Shown in pieces: positions 1 through 8,936 of a stretch of DNA of 64,000 nucleotides (its first letter is position 1; every line of letters starts with the position of its first letter). Source of the DNA: Actinoplanes teichomyceticus ATCC 31121 (GTDB taxonomy: Bacteria > Actinomycetota > Actinomycetes > Mycobacteriales > Micromonosporaceae); assembly GCF_003711105.1 (NCBI RefSeq), contig NZ_CP023865.1, positions 656,001 through 720,000 of the forward strand, written 5' to 3'. The notes under the pieces were generated by a model that ran no database searches, was not told where the DNA came from, and was given only the letters and a program-made list of their open reading frames with translations. Made by a program: the position numbers and the translations under genes.

Positions 1-1030
1 CAAGGAGGGTCAGTCCGGCCAGGCGAAGATCACCCAGTACACCCGGTACCTGACCCTCGGCCTCGCCGTCCTGCAGTCCTCGGCGTTCGTCGCCCTGGCG
101 CGCACCGGCCAGCTCTTCGGCGGGCTCTGCGACCAGGACAACCCGTCGTACCAGATCATCCCCGAGGGCACCGGCGTCCCGATGTGGCTGACCCTCACCG
201 TCCTGGTGATGACGATGACCGCCGGCACCGGCGTGGTCATGTGGCTCGGCGAGCTGGTCACCGACCGCGGCGTCGGCAACGGCATGTCCGTTCTGATCTT
301 CACCTCGATCGCGGCGCGTCTTCCCGGCGAGGGCTGGACGATCAAGCAGACCGCCGGCACCGCCAAGTTCCTCCTGGTGATCGCGCTGGTGCTGGTGATC
401 ATCGGCCTGGTGGTCTTCATCGAGCAGGCCCAGCGGCGCATCCCGGTGCAGTACGCGAAGCGCATGATCGGCCGGCGGATGTACGGCGGCACCTCCACCT
501 ACATCCCGCTGAAGGTGAACCAGGCGGGTGTCGTCCCGGTCATCTTCGCCTCGTCGCTGCTCTACCTGCCGCAGCTGTACCTGCAGTTCTTCGACAAGAA
601 CAACCTGAAGGGCTACCAGATCTGGATCCAGAACTGGCTCGCCGACCCGACCAGCTGGCTCTACATCAGCGTGTACTTCCTGCTGATCATCTTCTTCACG
701 TACTTCTACGTCTCCATCACGTTCAACCCGACTGAGGTCGCGGAGAACATGAAGAAGTACGGTGGTTTCGTTCCGGGTATCCGCCCGGGCAAGCCCACCG
801 CCGACTACCTGGACTTCATCCTCAGCCGGATCACCCTGCCGGGCGCGTTGTACCTGGGTCTGATCTCGGTCCTGCCGAACTTCTTCTTCATCTGGCTGGA
901 CCAGCAGCAGTACCAGAACTTCCCGTTCGGCGGCACCGCCGTGCTGATCATGGTGGGTGTGGGTCTGGAGACGGTGAAGCAGATCGAGAGCCAGCTCATG
1001 CAGCGGAACTACGAAGGGTTCCTCCGGTAG
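1..1030 (+). CDS. secY: Protein translocase subunit SecY (C-terminal part)
   Basis: This is the C-terminal 342 residues of SecY, the pore subunit of the SecYEG translocon in the cytoplasmic membrane. The reading frame is open from base 2, so the gene starts upstream of the window. Several hydrophobic helices alternate with basic cytoplasmic loops. The loop RRIPVQYAKR followed by YIPLKVNQAGVVPVIFA is the strongly conserved SecY stretch used in ribosome and SecA docking. The next gene, adk, follows after 74 bases, the usual secY-adk-map order at the end of the spc operon. The family identity is clear; only the amino-terminal part is missing. Confidence 0.97.
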   Translation, partial: KEGQSGQAKITQYTRYLTLGLAVLQSSAFVALARTGQLFGGLCDQDNPSYQIIPEGTGVPMWLTLTVLVMTMTAGTGVVMWLGELVTDRGVGNGMSVLIFTSIAARLPGEGWTIKQTAGTAKFLLVIALVLVIIGLVVFIEQAQRRIPVQYAKRMIGRRMYGGTSTYIPLKVNQAGVVPVIFASSLLYLPQLYLQFFDKNNLKGYQIWIQNWLADPTSWLYISVYFLLIIFFTYFYVSITFNPTEVAENMKKYGGFVPGIRPGKPTADYLDFILSRITLPGALYLGLISVLPNFFFIWLDQQQYQNFPFGGTAVLIMVGVGLETVKQIESQLMQRNYEGFLR

Positions 1031-1104
1031 TGGGGACGCGGGGCCGGGGGGCTCTGGCGTCGGCGGTAGGCGTGGCTTCTCCTGACCGAAGCGAGGCGAT
1101 GTAG

Positions 1105-1758
1105 GTGCGGCTGGTACTGGTGGGCCCTCCGGGGGCCGGCAAGGGGACCCAGGCTGAGTTCATCGCCGCCCATCTCGCCGTACCGAAGATCTCGACCGGA
1201 GACATCTTCCGTGCCAACGTGTCGCAGGGGACCCCGCTCGGGGTCGAGGCGAAGCGGTACATGGACGCCGGTCAGCTGGTGCCGGACGAGGTGACGATCA
1301 ACATGGTCCGGGACCGGCTCGCCGAGCCGGACGCCGGAGACGGTTTCCTGCTGGACGGGTTCCCGCGTACGGTGCCGCAGGCCTCCGCGCTGGACAAGCT
1401 GCTGGCCGACCTCGGCACCGCGCTGGACCTGGTGATGGAGCTCGTGGTCGACGACGACGAGGTGATCCGGCGGCTCTCCGGCCGCCGGACCTGCCGTGGC
1501 TGCGGCAAGATCTGGCACGTCGAGTTCGACCCGACGAGCAAGGAGAACCTCTGCGACCGGTGCGGGTCGGAGTTGTTCCAGCGGGACGACGACAAGGCCG
1601 AGACCATCGCCAACCGCCTGGTGGAGTACGCGGACAAGACCGCGCCGCTGGTCGACTACTACGGCGCCCAGGGCAAGCTGGTCGGCATCGACGCGACCGG
1701 ACCGGTCGAGGACGTCACGGTGCGCGCGATCGACGCCCTGCGGTCGTACGGGGGCTGA
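1105..1758 (+). CDS. adk: Adenylate kinase
   Basis: Adenylate kinase interconverts ATP plus AMP and two ADP in the cytoplasm. The 217-residue protein opens with the P-loop GPPGAGKGT near residues 7-15 and carries the AMP-binding DGFPRT motif. It is the long-lid type: the lid contains a C-x2-C ... C-x2-C quartet (CRGC and CDRC), a probable structural zinc site not found in all actinobacterial Adk proteins. The start is GTG, because no ATG precedes the P-loop at a sensible distance. It lies between secY and map, as in most actinobacteria. Confidence 0.96.
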   Translation: MRLVLVGPPGAGKGTQAEFIAAHLAVPKISTGDIFRANVSQGTPLGVEAKRYMDAGQLVPDEVTINMVRDRLAEPDAGDGFLLDGFPRTVPQASALDKLLADLGTALDLVMELVVDDDEVIRRLSGRRTCRGCGKIWHVEFDPTSKENLCDRCGSELFQRDDDKAETIANRLVEYADKTAPLVDYYGAQGKLVGIDATGPVEDVTVRAIDALRSYGG

Positions 1759-1759
1759 G

Positions 1760-2593
1760 ATGGGTCGTCAGGAGCTGGACATCCAGCTGAAGACGCCGGA
1801 GCAGATCGAGAAGATGCGTGCGGCCGGCCTGGTCGTGCACGCCGCGCTGGAGGCGATGCGCGAGGCCGTCGCCCCCGGCGTCTCCACCGCCGATCTGGAC
1901 GCCATCGCCGAGAAGGTGATCCGCGACGCCGGGGCCGTCCCGTCGTTCAAGGGCTACCACGGCTTCCCGGCCTCGATCTGTGCCTCGGTCAACGAGCAGG
2001 TGGTGCACGGCATCCCGAGCGCCGAGCAGGTGCTCGCCGAGGGTGACCTGATCTCGCTGGACTGCGGCGCGATCCTGGACGGCTGGCACGGCGATTCGGC
2101 GATCACCGTCGGCGTCGGCGCCACCGATCCGGCGCTGCTGACGATGGCCCAGGTCGCCGAGGACGCGATGTGGGCCGGGATCGCCGCGGCGGCCCGGGGC
2201 GTGGCGAACGGCCGCGGGCGGCTGACCGACATCTCCTTCAACATCGAGAAGGCGATCCGCAAGGCCGGCCGGTACGGCATCGTGGACGGGTACGGCGGCC
2301 ACGGCATCGGCACCGAGATGCACCAGGAACCGCACGTGCTCAACCACGGCAAGCCCGGTCGCGGGCCACGGGTGGTCGCGGGCATGGCGCTGGCCATCGA
2401 GCCGATGATCACGATGGGCTCGCCGCGGACGCTCGAGCTCTCCGACGGCTGGACCGTGGTGACCCGGGACGGGTCGATCGCCGCGCACGTGGAGCACACC
2501 ATGGCGCTGCTCGACGACGGCGTGTGGGTGACCACCGCCCCGGACGGCGGCCGGGCCCGCCTCGGCGATCTGGTGACCGCCCGCCAGCCGTGA
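1760..2593 (+). CDS. map: Methionine aminopeptidase, type I
   Basis: This enzyme removes the initiator methionine from nascent proteins. The 277-residue pita-bread-fold protein shows the metal-ligand landmarks of MetAP1: the SLDCGAILDGWHGDSA segment with its Asp ligands, the GYGGHGIGTEMHQEPHV segment with the catalytic and ligand His, the IEPM Glu and the final VEHT Glu. The reading frame is open further upstream, but that extension only shadows adk. The ATG one base after the adk stop gives the family length and begins with a typical MetAP amino terminus. Tight spacing suggests co-transcription with adk. Confidence 0.95.
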   Translation: MGRQELDIQLKTPEQIEKMRAAGLVVHAALEAMREAVAPGVSTADLDAIAEKVIRDAGAVPSFKGYHGFPASICASVNEQVVHGIPSAEQVLAEGDLISLDCGAILDGWHGDSAITVGVGATDPALLTMAQVAEDAMWAGIAAAARGVANGRGRLTDISFNIEKAIRKAGRYGIVDGYGGHGIGTEMHQEPHVLNHGKPGRGPRVVAGMALAIEPMITMGSPRTLELSDGWTVVTRDGSIAAHVEHTMALLDDGVWVTTAPDGGRARLGDLVTARQP

Positions 2594-2640
2594 GAGCTCG
2601 GCGCTGGGCCGGATGGCGCGCGCCTGGCATGCTGTGACTC

Positions 2641-3075
2641 ATGGGACGCGAGGGGATGCGGGCCGGGGACAGCGACCGTCAGCGGGTGGCGGATCAGTTG
2701 AAGTTCGCCCTCGACGAGGGCCGGCTCGATCTGAACGAGTACGACGAGCGGGTCCAGCGGGCGTACGCCGCCCGGACGTACGGCGACCTGGACGGTCTGC
2801 TCGACGATCTGCCCGGCGCCGTCCCGCCGCAGCGCGCCCGGATCGAGCCGCACGCGGCGCAGCCGGTGCCGGCGCCCGGCCGGCCCGGCGGCCACGGCGG
2901 CGGCCGGCACACCTTCACGTCCGCCGTGGCCGCCTTCGTGATCTGCACGCTGGTCTGGGCGATCACCGTCGTCACCACGGGGCACGCGTACTACTTCTGG
3001 CCCGCCTGGGTGCTCATCCCGGTGGTGGTCACCGGCATCGGAGCGGTCGCCGACCGGGGCCGCCGGGGCCGCTGA
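2641..3075 (+). CDS. DUF1707 domain membrane protein
   Basis: This is a 144-residue protein. Its first 55 residues match the actinobacterial DUF1707 module (basic start, then [21 protein letters not shown] and [12 protein letters not shown]). A Pro/Gly/His-rich linker and two predicted membrane helices (about residues 98-115 and 118-135) follow. Function is unknown; such proteins are small membrane-anchored proteins, some with regulatory roles. A CATGCT hexamer lies seven bases before the ATG, so the gene may be transcribed leaderless. It is inserted between map and infA, which in other actinobacteria are often closer together. Confidence 0.8.
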   Translation: MGREGMRAGDSDRQRVADQLKFALDEGRLDLNEYDERVQRAYAARTYGDLDGLLDDLPGAVPPQRARIEPHAAQPVPAPGRPGGHGGGRHTFTSAVAAFVICTLVWAITVVTTGHAYYFWPAWVLIPVVVTGIGAVADRGRRGR

Positions 3076-3118
3076 GCGGCGCGTGACACGCCCGACCCCG
3101 GGTAACGGAACCCTCGGT

Positions 3119-3147
3119 TTGGCGTCCCTGGTACGGGCGCGTAGACT
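3119..3147 (+). promoter_or_regulatory. Candidate promoter for the infA-rpsM-rpoA operon
   Basis: TTGGCG and TAGACT are separated by exactly 17 bases, a good match to the vegetative actinobacterial promoter. The expected start near 3154 gives a leader of about 140 bases before infA. The placement after the DUF1707 gene and before the translation genes fits. It is seen in sequence only; transcription is inferred. Confidence 0.6.
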
Positions 3148-3292
3148 GGCTTGCTGGCGCGCAGCGTCCACTCCTTCGTGTCCTCACGCGCTTCGAGGAA
3201 CCGGTGGAGCCGCGGCTGGTCCGAGCCCCCAAGCGGCTCGGGTACGACGTTGCACAGCCTGCCCCAGAACCCGATGTCAGGTAGCGGAGGAC

Positions 3293-3514
3293 ATGCCTAA
3301 GAAAGACGGAGCCATCGAGATCGAAGGCCGAGTGATCGAGCCCCTGCCGAACGCCATGTTCCGCGTCGAGCTCGCCAATGGTCACAAGGTCCTGGCACAC
3401 ATCTCCGGGAAGATGCGCCAGCACTACATCCGCATCCTTCCCGAGGACAGGGTCGTCGTCGAGCTCTCGCCGTACGACCTGACCCGTGGGCGCATCGTCT
3501 ACCGCTACAAGTGA
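3293..3514 (+). CDS. infA: Translation initiation factor IF-1
   Basis: IF-1 occupies the ribosomal A site during initiation. The 73-residue product has the exact family length and the OB-fold sequence from [16 protein letters not shown] through the [18 protein letters not shown] segment to the RGRIVYRYK end. The frame is open for 70 further codons upstream, but these do not resemble IF-1, and an AGGAGG-like site precedes the ATG at 3293. It is the first gene of the infA-rpmJ-rpsM-rpsK-rpsD-rpoA-rplQ cluster. Confidence 0.97.
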   Translation: MPKKDGAIEIEGRVIEPLPNAMFRVELANGHKVLAHISGKMRQHYIRILPEDRVVVELSPYDLTRGRIVYRYK

Positions 3515-3626
3515 TCTTCACTCGATGTGGCCAGGGCTCGCGGTTCAGGTCCGGTGTCAGATCGAAGAGGGTTGAATCGGGTCGCGGGGATTCCACATCC
3601 CGTCTGACTGAGAGTTAAGGCAAACC

Positions 3627-3743
3627 GTGAAGGTCAAGCCGAGCGTCAAGCGGATCTGCAACAACTGCCGGATCATCCGGCGGCACGGCCGGGTCATGGT
3701 CATCTGCAGCTCTGACCCGCGCCACAAGCAGCGCCAGGGCTGA
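3627..3743 (+). CDS. rpmJ: 50S ribosomal protein L36
   Basis: This is a 38-residue L36 starting at GTG. It contains the zinc-ribbon spacing typical of the zinc-binding form: Cys11, Cys14, Cys27 and His33 in the contexts RICNNC, VICSS and PRHKQRQG. It lies between infA and rpsM, its usual position. The gene is below common ORF length limits, but the protein is recognisable over its whole length. Confidence 0.95.
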   Translation: MKVKPSVKRICNNCRIIRRHGRVMVICSSDPRHKQRQG

Positions 3744-3892
3744 TCACCCGCGCAGGATCCGCACCACAGCACAAGCTCCTCCCGGCCGTGTGAAGCACGG
3801 CCGCACCCCCGGTCGGAGGCCGGGGCCCGCCCGGGCAGGTGGGGTGGGAGGGGCGAAGACCTCCGAGAGACATCTGAGGAGCACGCCCAGAA
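3744..3892 (+). promoter_or_regulatory. Structured leader between rpmJ and rpsM
   Basis: This is a 149-base intergenic stretch inside the operon. It contains a perfect hairpin, CGGCCGTG-TGAAG-CACGGCCG, at 3783-3803, then a second GC-rich helix with CCCCCGG and CCGGGG arms. No U-tract follows, so a simple intrinsic terminator is unlikely. In many bacteria ribosomal proteins regulate the alpha operon upstream of rpsM, so a ribosomal-protein-binding leader is possible. No family match could be made by eye. Confidence 0.4.
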
Positions 3893-4273
3893 ATGGCACG
3901 TCTCGTCGGCGTCGATCTTCCCCGCGAGAAGCGGATGGAGATCGCGCTCACCTACATCTTCGGGATCGGGCGTACCCGGTCCGTCGAAGCATTGACCGCT
4001 ACGGCGATCGACCTGAACAAGCGCGCCAAGGACCTCACGGAAGAGGAGCTGGTCAAGCTCCGCGACTACATCGAGGCCAACTTCAAGGTTGAGGGCGACC
4101 TGCGCCGCGAGGTCGCTGCGGACATCCGCCGCAAGGTTGAGATCGGCTGCTACGCCGGCATCCGTCACCGCAAGGGTCTGCCCGTCCGGGGTCAGCGGAC
4201 CCGGACCAACGCTCGTACCCGTAAGGGCCCGAAGCGGACGGTCGCCGGTAAGAAGAAGCCCGGTCGGAAGTAA
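3893..4273 (+). CDS. rpsM: 30S ribosomal protein S13
   Basis: S13 sits in the small-subunit head and contacts the large subunit and P-site tRNA. The 126-residue protein starts [20 protein letters not shown] and has the GIGRTRS helix-two-turn-helix segment. It ends with the basic tail [19 protein letters not shown]. The start ATG follows a purine-rich stretch (GAGGAG). rpsK follows after 17 bases. Confidence 0.97.
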   Translation: MARLVGVDLPREKRMEIALTYIFGIGRTRSVEALTATAIDLNKRAKDLTEEELVKLRDYIEANFKVEGDLRREVAADIRRKVEIGCYAGIRHRKGLPVRGQRTRTNARTRKGPKRTVAGKKKPGRK

Positions 4274-4290
4274 TAGGAGCGCACTGACTT

Positions 4291-4698
4291 ATGCCACCGA
4301 AGGCACGCGCTGGGGCCGCCGTCAAGAAGGTCCGGCGCAAGGAACGCAAGAACGTCGCCCACGGGCAGGCGCACATCAAGAGCACCTTCAACAACACCAT
4401 CGTGTCGATCACCGACCCGACCGGTGCGGTCATCTCCTGGGCCTCCTCCGGCCAGGTGGGCTTCAAGGGCTCCCGCAAGTCGACTCCGTTCGCCGCCCAG
4501 CTGGCCGCCGAGGCCGCCGCGCGCCGGGCCATGGAGCACGGCATGCGCAAGGTCGACGTGTTCGTCAAGGGCCCCGGCTCCGGCCGGGAGACCGCCATCC
4601 GTTCGCTGCAGGCCGCGGGTCTCGAGGTCGGTCAGATCTCCGACGTGACCCCGCAGCCGCACAACGGGTGCCGTCCGCCGAAGCGTCGTCGGGTCTGA
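4291..4698 (+). CDS. rpsK: 30S ribosomal protein S11
   Basis: S11 lies on the platform of the 30S subunit near the mRNA exit. The 135-residue product shows the S11 landmarks [50 protein letters not shown] and the terminal [16 protein letters not shown]. An AGGAG site precedes the ATG. It is co-directional with rpsM and rpsD, with gaps under 20 bases. Confidence 0.97.
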   Translation: MPPKARAGAAVKKVRRKERKNVAHGQAHIKSTFNNTIVSITDPTGAVISWASSGQVGFKGSRKSTPFAAQLAAEAAARRAMEHGMRKVDVFVKGPGSGRETAIRSLQAAGLEVGQISDVTPQPHNGCRPPKRRRV

Positions 4699-4714
4699 GG
4701 GAGATCTAGAAGCA

Positions 4715-5341
4715 ATGGCTCGTTACACAGGTGCGGACTGCAAGCGCTGCCGCCGCGAGAAGATGAAGCTGTTCCTCAAGGGCAGCAAGTGCGACGGGCC
4801 GAAGTGCCCGTTCGAGTCGCGTCCCTTCCCGCCCGGCCAGCACGGCCGCGGCCGGACCAAGGAGACCGAGTACCTGCTCCAGCACCGCGAGAAGCAGAAG
4901 GCCCGCCGCGTCTACGGCGTGCTGGAGAAGCAGTTCCGCGGTTACTACGAGGAGGCTGTCACCAAGCCCGGCAAGACCGGTGAGGTGCTGCTGCAGATCC
5001 TCGAGTCGCGGCTGGACAACGTCGTCTACCGGGCCGGCTACGCCGCGTCCCGCGACGCCGCCCGGCAGCTGGTCAAGCACGGCCACTTCCTGGTCAACGG
5101 CGTCAAGGTCGACATCCCGTCGTACCGGGTGAAGGAGCACGACATCGTCACGCTCCGCGAGAAGTCGAAGGAGCTCACGCCCTTCGTCGTCGCGCAGGCC
5201 CAGGCCGGTTCCCGGCCGGTGCCGGCGTGGCTCGAGCCCATCCCGAGCGAGATGAAGATCCTGATCCACTCGCTCCCGGCCCGCGCCGTCATCGACACGC
5301 AGGTCCAGGAGCAGCTGATCGTCGAGCTCTACTCCAAGTAG
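4715..5341 (+). CDS. rpsD: 30S ribosomal protein S4, zinc-binding form
   Basis: S4 is a primary 16S rRNA-binding assembly protein. The 208-residue protein carries four cysteines at about residues 9, 12, 26 and 31 (C-x2-C and C-x4-C), marking the C+ zinc form. The S4 RNA-binding domain begins near SRLDNVVYRAGYA and continues through RQLVKHGHFLVNG. It ends with the conserved QLIVELYSK. It sits between rpsK and rpoA, the normal order. Confidence 0.97.
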   Translation: MARYTGADCKRCRREKMKLFLKGSKCDGPKCPFESRPFPPGQHGRGRTKETEYLLQHREKQKARRVYGVLEKQFRGYYEEAVTKPGKTGEVLLQILESRLDNVVYRAGYAASRDAARQLVKHGHFLVNGVKVDIPSYRVKEHDIVTLREKSKELTPFVVAQAQAGSRPVPAWLEPIPSEMKILIHSLPARAVIDTQVQEQLIVELYSK

Positions 5342-5349
5342 TGGCTCTG

Positions 5350-5381
5350 CCGAGGTGCCGGTCGTCCGGCCGGCACCTCGG
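5350..5381 (+). other. Perfect 12-bp hairpin between rpsD and rpoA
   Basis: CCGAGGTGCCGG and its exact reverse complement CCGGCACCTCGG flank an 8-base loop, starting 9 bases after the rpsD stop. No U-run follows, so it looks like an RNA-processing site, a 3'-end-stabilising element or an attenuator that sets the ratio of ribosomal proteins to RNA polymerase alpha. The role is inferred. Confidence 0.55.
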
Positions 5382-5434
5382 AAAGCAACGGACGGCCATC
5401 AAATAGCGGGTGGCCCGACAGAAAGAAGAACAGC

Positions 5435-6457
5435 GTGCTCATCAGCCAGCGGCCGACCCTCTCGGAGGAGTCGCTCAGCGAGACCCGCTCCCGGTTCACC
5501 ATCGAGCCTCTGGAGCCGGGCTTCGGCTACACCCTCGGCAATTCGCTGCGGCGGACCCTGCTGTCGTCCATCCCGGGCGCGGCGGTCACCAGCATCAAGA
5601 TCGACGGCGTGCTGCACGAGTTCACCACGATCCCCGGTGTCAAGGAGGACGTGGTCGAGCTGGTCATGAACGTCAAGGAACTGACCGTCAGCTCCGAGCA
5701 CGACGAGCCGGTCAGCATGTACCTGCGCAAGCAGGGCCCGGGCGACGTGACCGCCGGGGACATCCAGCCGCCGGCCGGTGTCTCGGTGCACAACCCCGAT
5801 CTGAAGCTGGCGACCCTGAACAGCAAGGGCCGGCTCGACATGGAGCTGACCGTGGAGCGTGGCCGTGGCTACGTCACCGCGGCGCAGAACAAGAGCGCGG
5901 GCGCGGAGATCGGCCGGATCCCGGTCGACTCGATCTACTCGCCGGTGCTCAAGGTCACCTACCGTGTCGAGGCGACCCGTGTCGAGCAGCGCACCGACTT
6001 CGACCGTCTGATCATCGACGTCGAGTCGAAGGCGTCGATCTCGCCGCGCACCGCTCTGGCGTCGGCCGGCTCCACCCTGGTCGAGCTCTTCGGCCTGTGC
6101 CGGGAGCTGGACGAGACCGCCGAGGGCATCGACATCGGCCCGTCGCCGCAGGACGCGCAGCTCGCTGCCGACCTGGCCCTGCCGATCGAGGAGCTGGACC
6201 TGACCGTCCGGTCGTACAACTGCCTCAAGCGCGAGGGCATCAACAGCGTGGGCGAGTTGATAGGGCGTACCGAGGCCGACCTTCTGGACATCCGGAACTT
6301 CGGCCAGAAGTCGATCGACGAGGTCAAGATGAAGCTCGCCGGAATGGGCTTGGGCCTGAAGGACAGCGCGCCGTCCTTCGACCCGGCGCACGTCGTGGAC
6401 TCGTTCGGCGACGTGGATTACGACACCGACGACTACCGCGAGACCGAGCAGCTCTAA
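5435..6457 (+). CDS. rpoA: DNA-directed RNA polymerase subunit alpha
   Basis: The alpha subunit dimerises to nucleate RNA polymerase assembly and binds UP elements and activators. The 340-residue protein has an amino-terminal domain with [35 protein letters not shown] sequence. The carboxy-terminal domain contains [23 protein letters not shown] and the [14 protein letters not shown] helix. The acidic tail is typical of actinobacterial alpha. The start is GTG, preceded by a purine-rich stretch. Confidence 0.97.
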   Translation: MLISQRPTLSEESLSETRSRFTIEPLEPGFGYTLGNSLRRTLLSSIPGAAVTSIKIDGVLHEFTTIPGVKEDVVELVMNVKELTVSSEHDEPVSMYLRKQGPGDVTAGDIQPPAGVSVHNPDLKLATLNSKGRLDMELTVERGRGYVTAAQNKSAGAEIGRIPVDSIYSPVLKVTYRVEATRVEQRTDFDRLIIDVESKASISPRTALASAGSTLVELFGLCRELDETAEGIDIGPSPQDAQLAADLALPIEELDLTVRSYNCLKREGINSVGELIGRTEADLLDIRNFGQKSIDEVKMKLAGMGLGLKDSAPSFDPAHVVDSFGDVDYDTDDYRETEQL

Positions 6458-6537
6458 GCTCGGCTGCGCCACTTCGCTGCGCTGCTGAGGCGGCCCTGCC
6501 GCACTGCACGGTAAGAATCCGATGAGGAGCATCTGAA

Positions 6538-7107
6538 ATGCCCACGCCCACCAAGGGTGCCCGCCTCGGCGGCAGCCCGGCACACGAGAAGCTCATCATG
6601 GCCAACCTGGCCACCGAGCTCTTCCGGCACGGGAAGATCAAGACCACCGAGACGAAGGCCAAGCGGCTGCGCCCGCTGGCCGAGCAGCTCATCACGAAGG
6701 CCAAGCGCGGCGACCTGCACGCCCGTCGCCGGGTGCTGACCGTCGTGAAGGACAAGGACGTCGTGTACGCCCTGTTCGAGCAGATCGCTCCGCGGTACAC
6801 CGGCCGCCCCGGTGGCTACACCCGGATCACCAAGACCGGTCCCCGCAAGGGCGACGCCGCTCCGATGGCGATCATCGAGCTGGTCGAGGAGGCTCCGGTC
6901 GCGGCCACCACCGCTCCCGCCGCCAAGGCCGCCGCTCGCAAGGCCGCCGCGCAGCAGGACAAGGTCGAGGCCCTGGCTCCGGAGGAGACCGCGCCGGCGA
7001 GCACGGACGCCGACCAGGACGCCGAGCCGCCGATCAGCGCCTCCGGTGACAAGGGCGCCGAGGGCCCGGGCGACCAGGCCGAGGGCGACGACACCGCCAA
7101 GGCGTAA
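6538..7107 (+). CDS. rplQ: 50S ribosomal protein L17 with extended tail
   Basis: L17 lines the base of the 50S exit tunnel region. Residues 1-120 are a canonical L17 ([18 protein letters not shown], then [14 protein letters not shown] and the [23 protein letters not shown] end). The protein continues for about 70 further Ala/Glu/Asp-rich residues with no recognisable fold, an extension common in actinobacterial L17. It is the last gene of the alpha operon; a terminator begins 12 bases after its stop. Confidence 0.96.
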   Translation: MPTPTKGARLGGSPAHEKLIMANLATELFRHGKIKTTETKAKRLRPLAEQLITKAKRGDLHARRRVLTVVKDKDVVYALFEQIAPRYTGRPGGYTRITKTGPRKGDAAPMAIIELVEEAPVAATTAPAAKAAARKAAAQQDKVEALAPEETAPASTDADQDAEPPISASGDKGAEGPGDQAEGDDTAKA

Positions 7108-7119
7108 GTGCTGTTGGAC

Positions 7120-7149
7120 CGGCCCGGCATCCCGATGGGTGCCGGGCCG
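7120..7149 (+). terminator. Intrinsic terminator after rplQ
   Basis: CGGCCCGGCA pairs perfectly with TGCCGGGCCG around a 10-base loop whose own CCC and GGG can also pair. CTCCTTTTCC follows. This ends the ribosomal operon. truA lies beyond and is probably reached by read-through or its own promoter. Confidence 0.75.
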
Positions 7150-7270
7150 CTCCTTTTCCACCCCCTTTCCTGTACGACCCACGACTTCCCGCCCGCAGGC
7201 TCGCGCCACGCCCCGTGGCCACCGCCACGCGCGGCGCGTCGTGGCCCGGGCCGAGGAGCGCGCTGCGGCG

Positions 7271-8095
7271 ATGACGGAAACCATCCGCCTACGACTCGAC
7301 GTCTCGTATGACGGCGCGGACTTCTCCGGGTGGGCCGCGCAGCCCGGCCGGCGTACCGTCGCCGGGGTCCTGACCGAGGCCCTGCACCGCATCCTGGGCG
7401 CCTCGGGCACCGAGTGGCCGCTGGGCCTGACCGTGGCCGGGCGTACCGACGCCGGCGTGCACGCGACCGGGCAGGTGTGCCACATCGACCTGCCGGCCGA
7501 GCGGTACGCGGAGCTGTCCGGGTCCCTGCCGCGCCGGCTGAGCGCGCTGATGCCGCCGGACGCCCGGGTGCGGAGCGTCACCCCGGTGCCGGACACCTTC
7601 GACGCCCGCTTCTCGGCCACCTTCCGGCGCTACGAGTACCGGGTGTGCGACGACGGCTGGGGCCCCGAGCCGCTGCGCCGCTACGACACCCTGGGCTGGC
7701 TGCGCCCGCTCGATGAGGACCGGCTCAACGCCGCCGCGAGCGGGCTGCTCGGCGAGCACGACTTCGCCGCGTTCTGCAAGCGCAAGGAGCACGCCACCAC
7801 GATCCGGGCGATCAACCGGCTGGACTGGCGCCGGGAACCGGACCGGACGCTGGTGGCCACCGTGCAGGCCGACGCGTTCTGCCAGGCCATGGTGCGCAGC
7901 CTGGTCGGGGCGATGCTCGCGGTCGGCGAGGGCCGGCGGGAGCCGGAGTGGCCGGCGAAGCTGCTCACCCTGCGGGAACGCTCCAGCGAGGTGGCCGTGG
8001 CCCCGGCGCACGGGCTGACGCTGGTCGCGGTCGGTTACCCGGACGCCGCCGAGTACGCGGCCCGCGCCGACGCCACCCGTCGCCGGCGCGACTAG
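7271..8095 (+). CDS. truA: tRNA pseudouridine(38-40) synthase
   Basis: TruA isomerises uridines 38-40 in the tRNA anticodon arm. The 274-residue protein has the family start RLDVSYDGADFSGWAAQPGRRTV. The catalytic Asp is in GRTDAGVHATGQV, and the FCKRKEHATTIR and VQADAFCQAMVRSLVGAML segments are present. The frame is open upstream, but only as a shadow of rplQ; the ATG at 7271 gives the family length. Its last 4 bases overlap the end of the convergent minus-strand gene. rplQ-truA is a conserved neighbour pair. Confidence 0.95.
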   Translation: MTETIRLRLDVSYDGADFSGWAAQPGRRTVAGVLTEALHRILGASGTEWPLGLTVAGRTDAGVHATGQVCHIDLPAERYAELSGSLPRRLSALMPPDARVRSVTPVPDTFDARFSATFRRYEYRVCDDGWGPEPLRRYDTLGWLRPLDEDRLNAAASGLLGEHDFAAFCKRKEHATTIRAINRLDWRREPDRTLVATVQADAFCQAMVRSLVGAMLAVGEGRREPEWPAKLLTLRERSSEVAVAPAHGLTLVAVGYPDAAEYAARADATRRRRD

Positions 8096-8862
8096 GCGCG
8101 GCGGCCCAGCACCTGGTCGCTCAGGTAGGTGTCGAGCAGGTGACCGGTGATCGTGGCGGGCCGCGGGTCCGGGCCGGTGACGGGCCGGCCGTCGCGCCCG
8201 GCGATCACGCAGTAGACCAGGTAGTGACCCCGGGCGCGCCAGCCGACCGGGGTGCCCGGCGCCGGTGGGGCGCCGGTCAGGCCGGTGAAGCCGCCGTCCC
8301 CGGTTTCCACCAGGTGGCGGATCTGCTCGGCGACCGCGGTGGCGCTCTGCGAGTCGGCGAGGTTGAGCACCCCGGCGGTCACCTGGTAGCCGCCGGGGAC
8401 GGTGAGCGCGGCCCGGACCGCCTGGCTGCAGCCGTACGCGGCAAGCGCGGACCGCAGGCCGCCGGTGACCGCGACCGTGCAGTCGGTCTCGGCCACCGCC
8501 TTCGCCACCCGGTAGCCGGCGGCGCCGGCCGGGAAGGTCTCCGTGACGGTGAGCGGATCCGGGTCGGCGGCCCGCGACCTGATGCCCCGGTCCGCGGCGG
8601 CCGGATCGTGCCGCTCGCCGGCCCGGACCAGGAAGCCCAGGGTCAGGCAGTTGCCCAGCACGATCAGCCCGGCCAGGCCGCGGGTCAGCAGGTGCAGCGT
8701 CGGGTACGGCTCACGCCACGCGTGCCGCCGGGTGCGCGGCCGGGCCCGCGGGCTCGGCCGGTGCTCGCCGGTGACCGGCCGGGTCAGCTGCCGGACCAGG
8801 GACGTCAGGTCGAGTGCCGGGGTGGCGCGGTGGGCGGAGCGGTTCGGGGTGGCGTACCGCAT
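8092..8862 (-). CDS. Membrane-anchored protein of unknown function
   Basis: This 256-residue protein is not recognised. It has a basic Pro/Arg-rich amino-terminal 55 residues, one hydrophobic helix (LLTRGLAGLIVLGNCLTLGF) and an extracytoplasmic domain of about 160 residues. That domain holds a Cys in AVAETDC, a second Cys in YGCSQAV and a third in YLVYCVIAG. The reading frame is open 18 codons further upstream. The ATG at 8862 is preferred because TACGTT stands exactly seven bases before it, the leaderless-promoter pattern. The gene converges on truA with a 4-base overlap, so the two may influence each other's expression. Confidence 0.7.
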   Translation of the reverse strand: MRYATPNRSAHRATPALDLTSLVRQLTRPVTGEHRPSPRARPRTRRHAWREPYPTLHLLTRGLAGLIVLGNCLTLGFLVRAGERHDPAAADRGIRSRAADPDPLTVTETFPAGAAGYRVAKAVAETDCTVAVTGGLRSALAAYGCSQAVRAALTVPGGYQVTAGVLNLADSQSATAVAEQIRHLVETGDGGFTGLTGAPPAPGTPVGWRARGHYLVYCVIAGRDGRPVTGPDPRPATITGHLLDTYLSDQVLGRRA

Positions 8863-8936
8863 GGGTGACAACGTAGGAGCGGACGTCGATCTATGAACGC
8901 ACAGCGTGTCCGGCACCCGGCCGGCGCCGCGCCGTC

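Noticed and set aside
184-735. Long open frame overlapping secY in another frame
   Set aside because: Arg/His/Pro-rich shadow translation of GC-rich coding DNA; secY is certain here.
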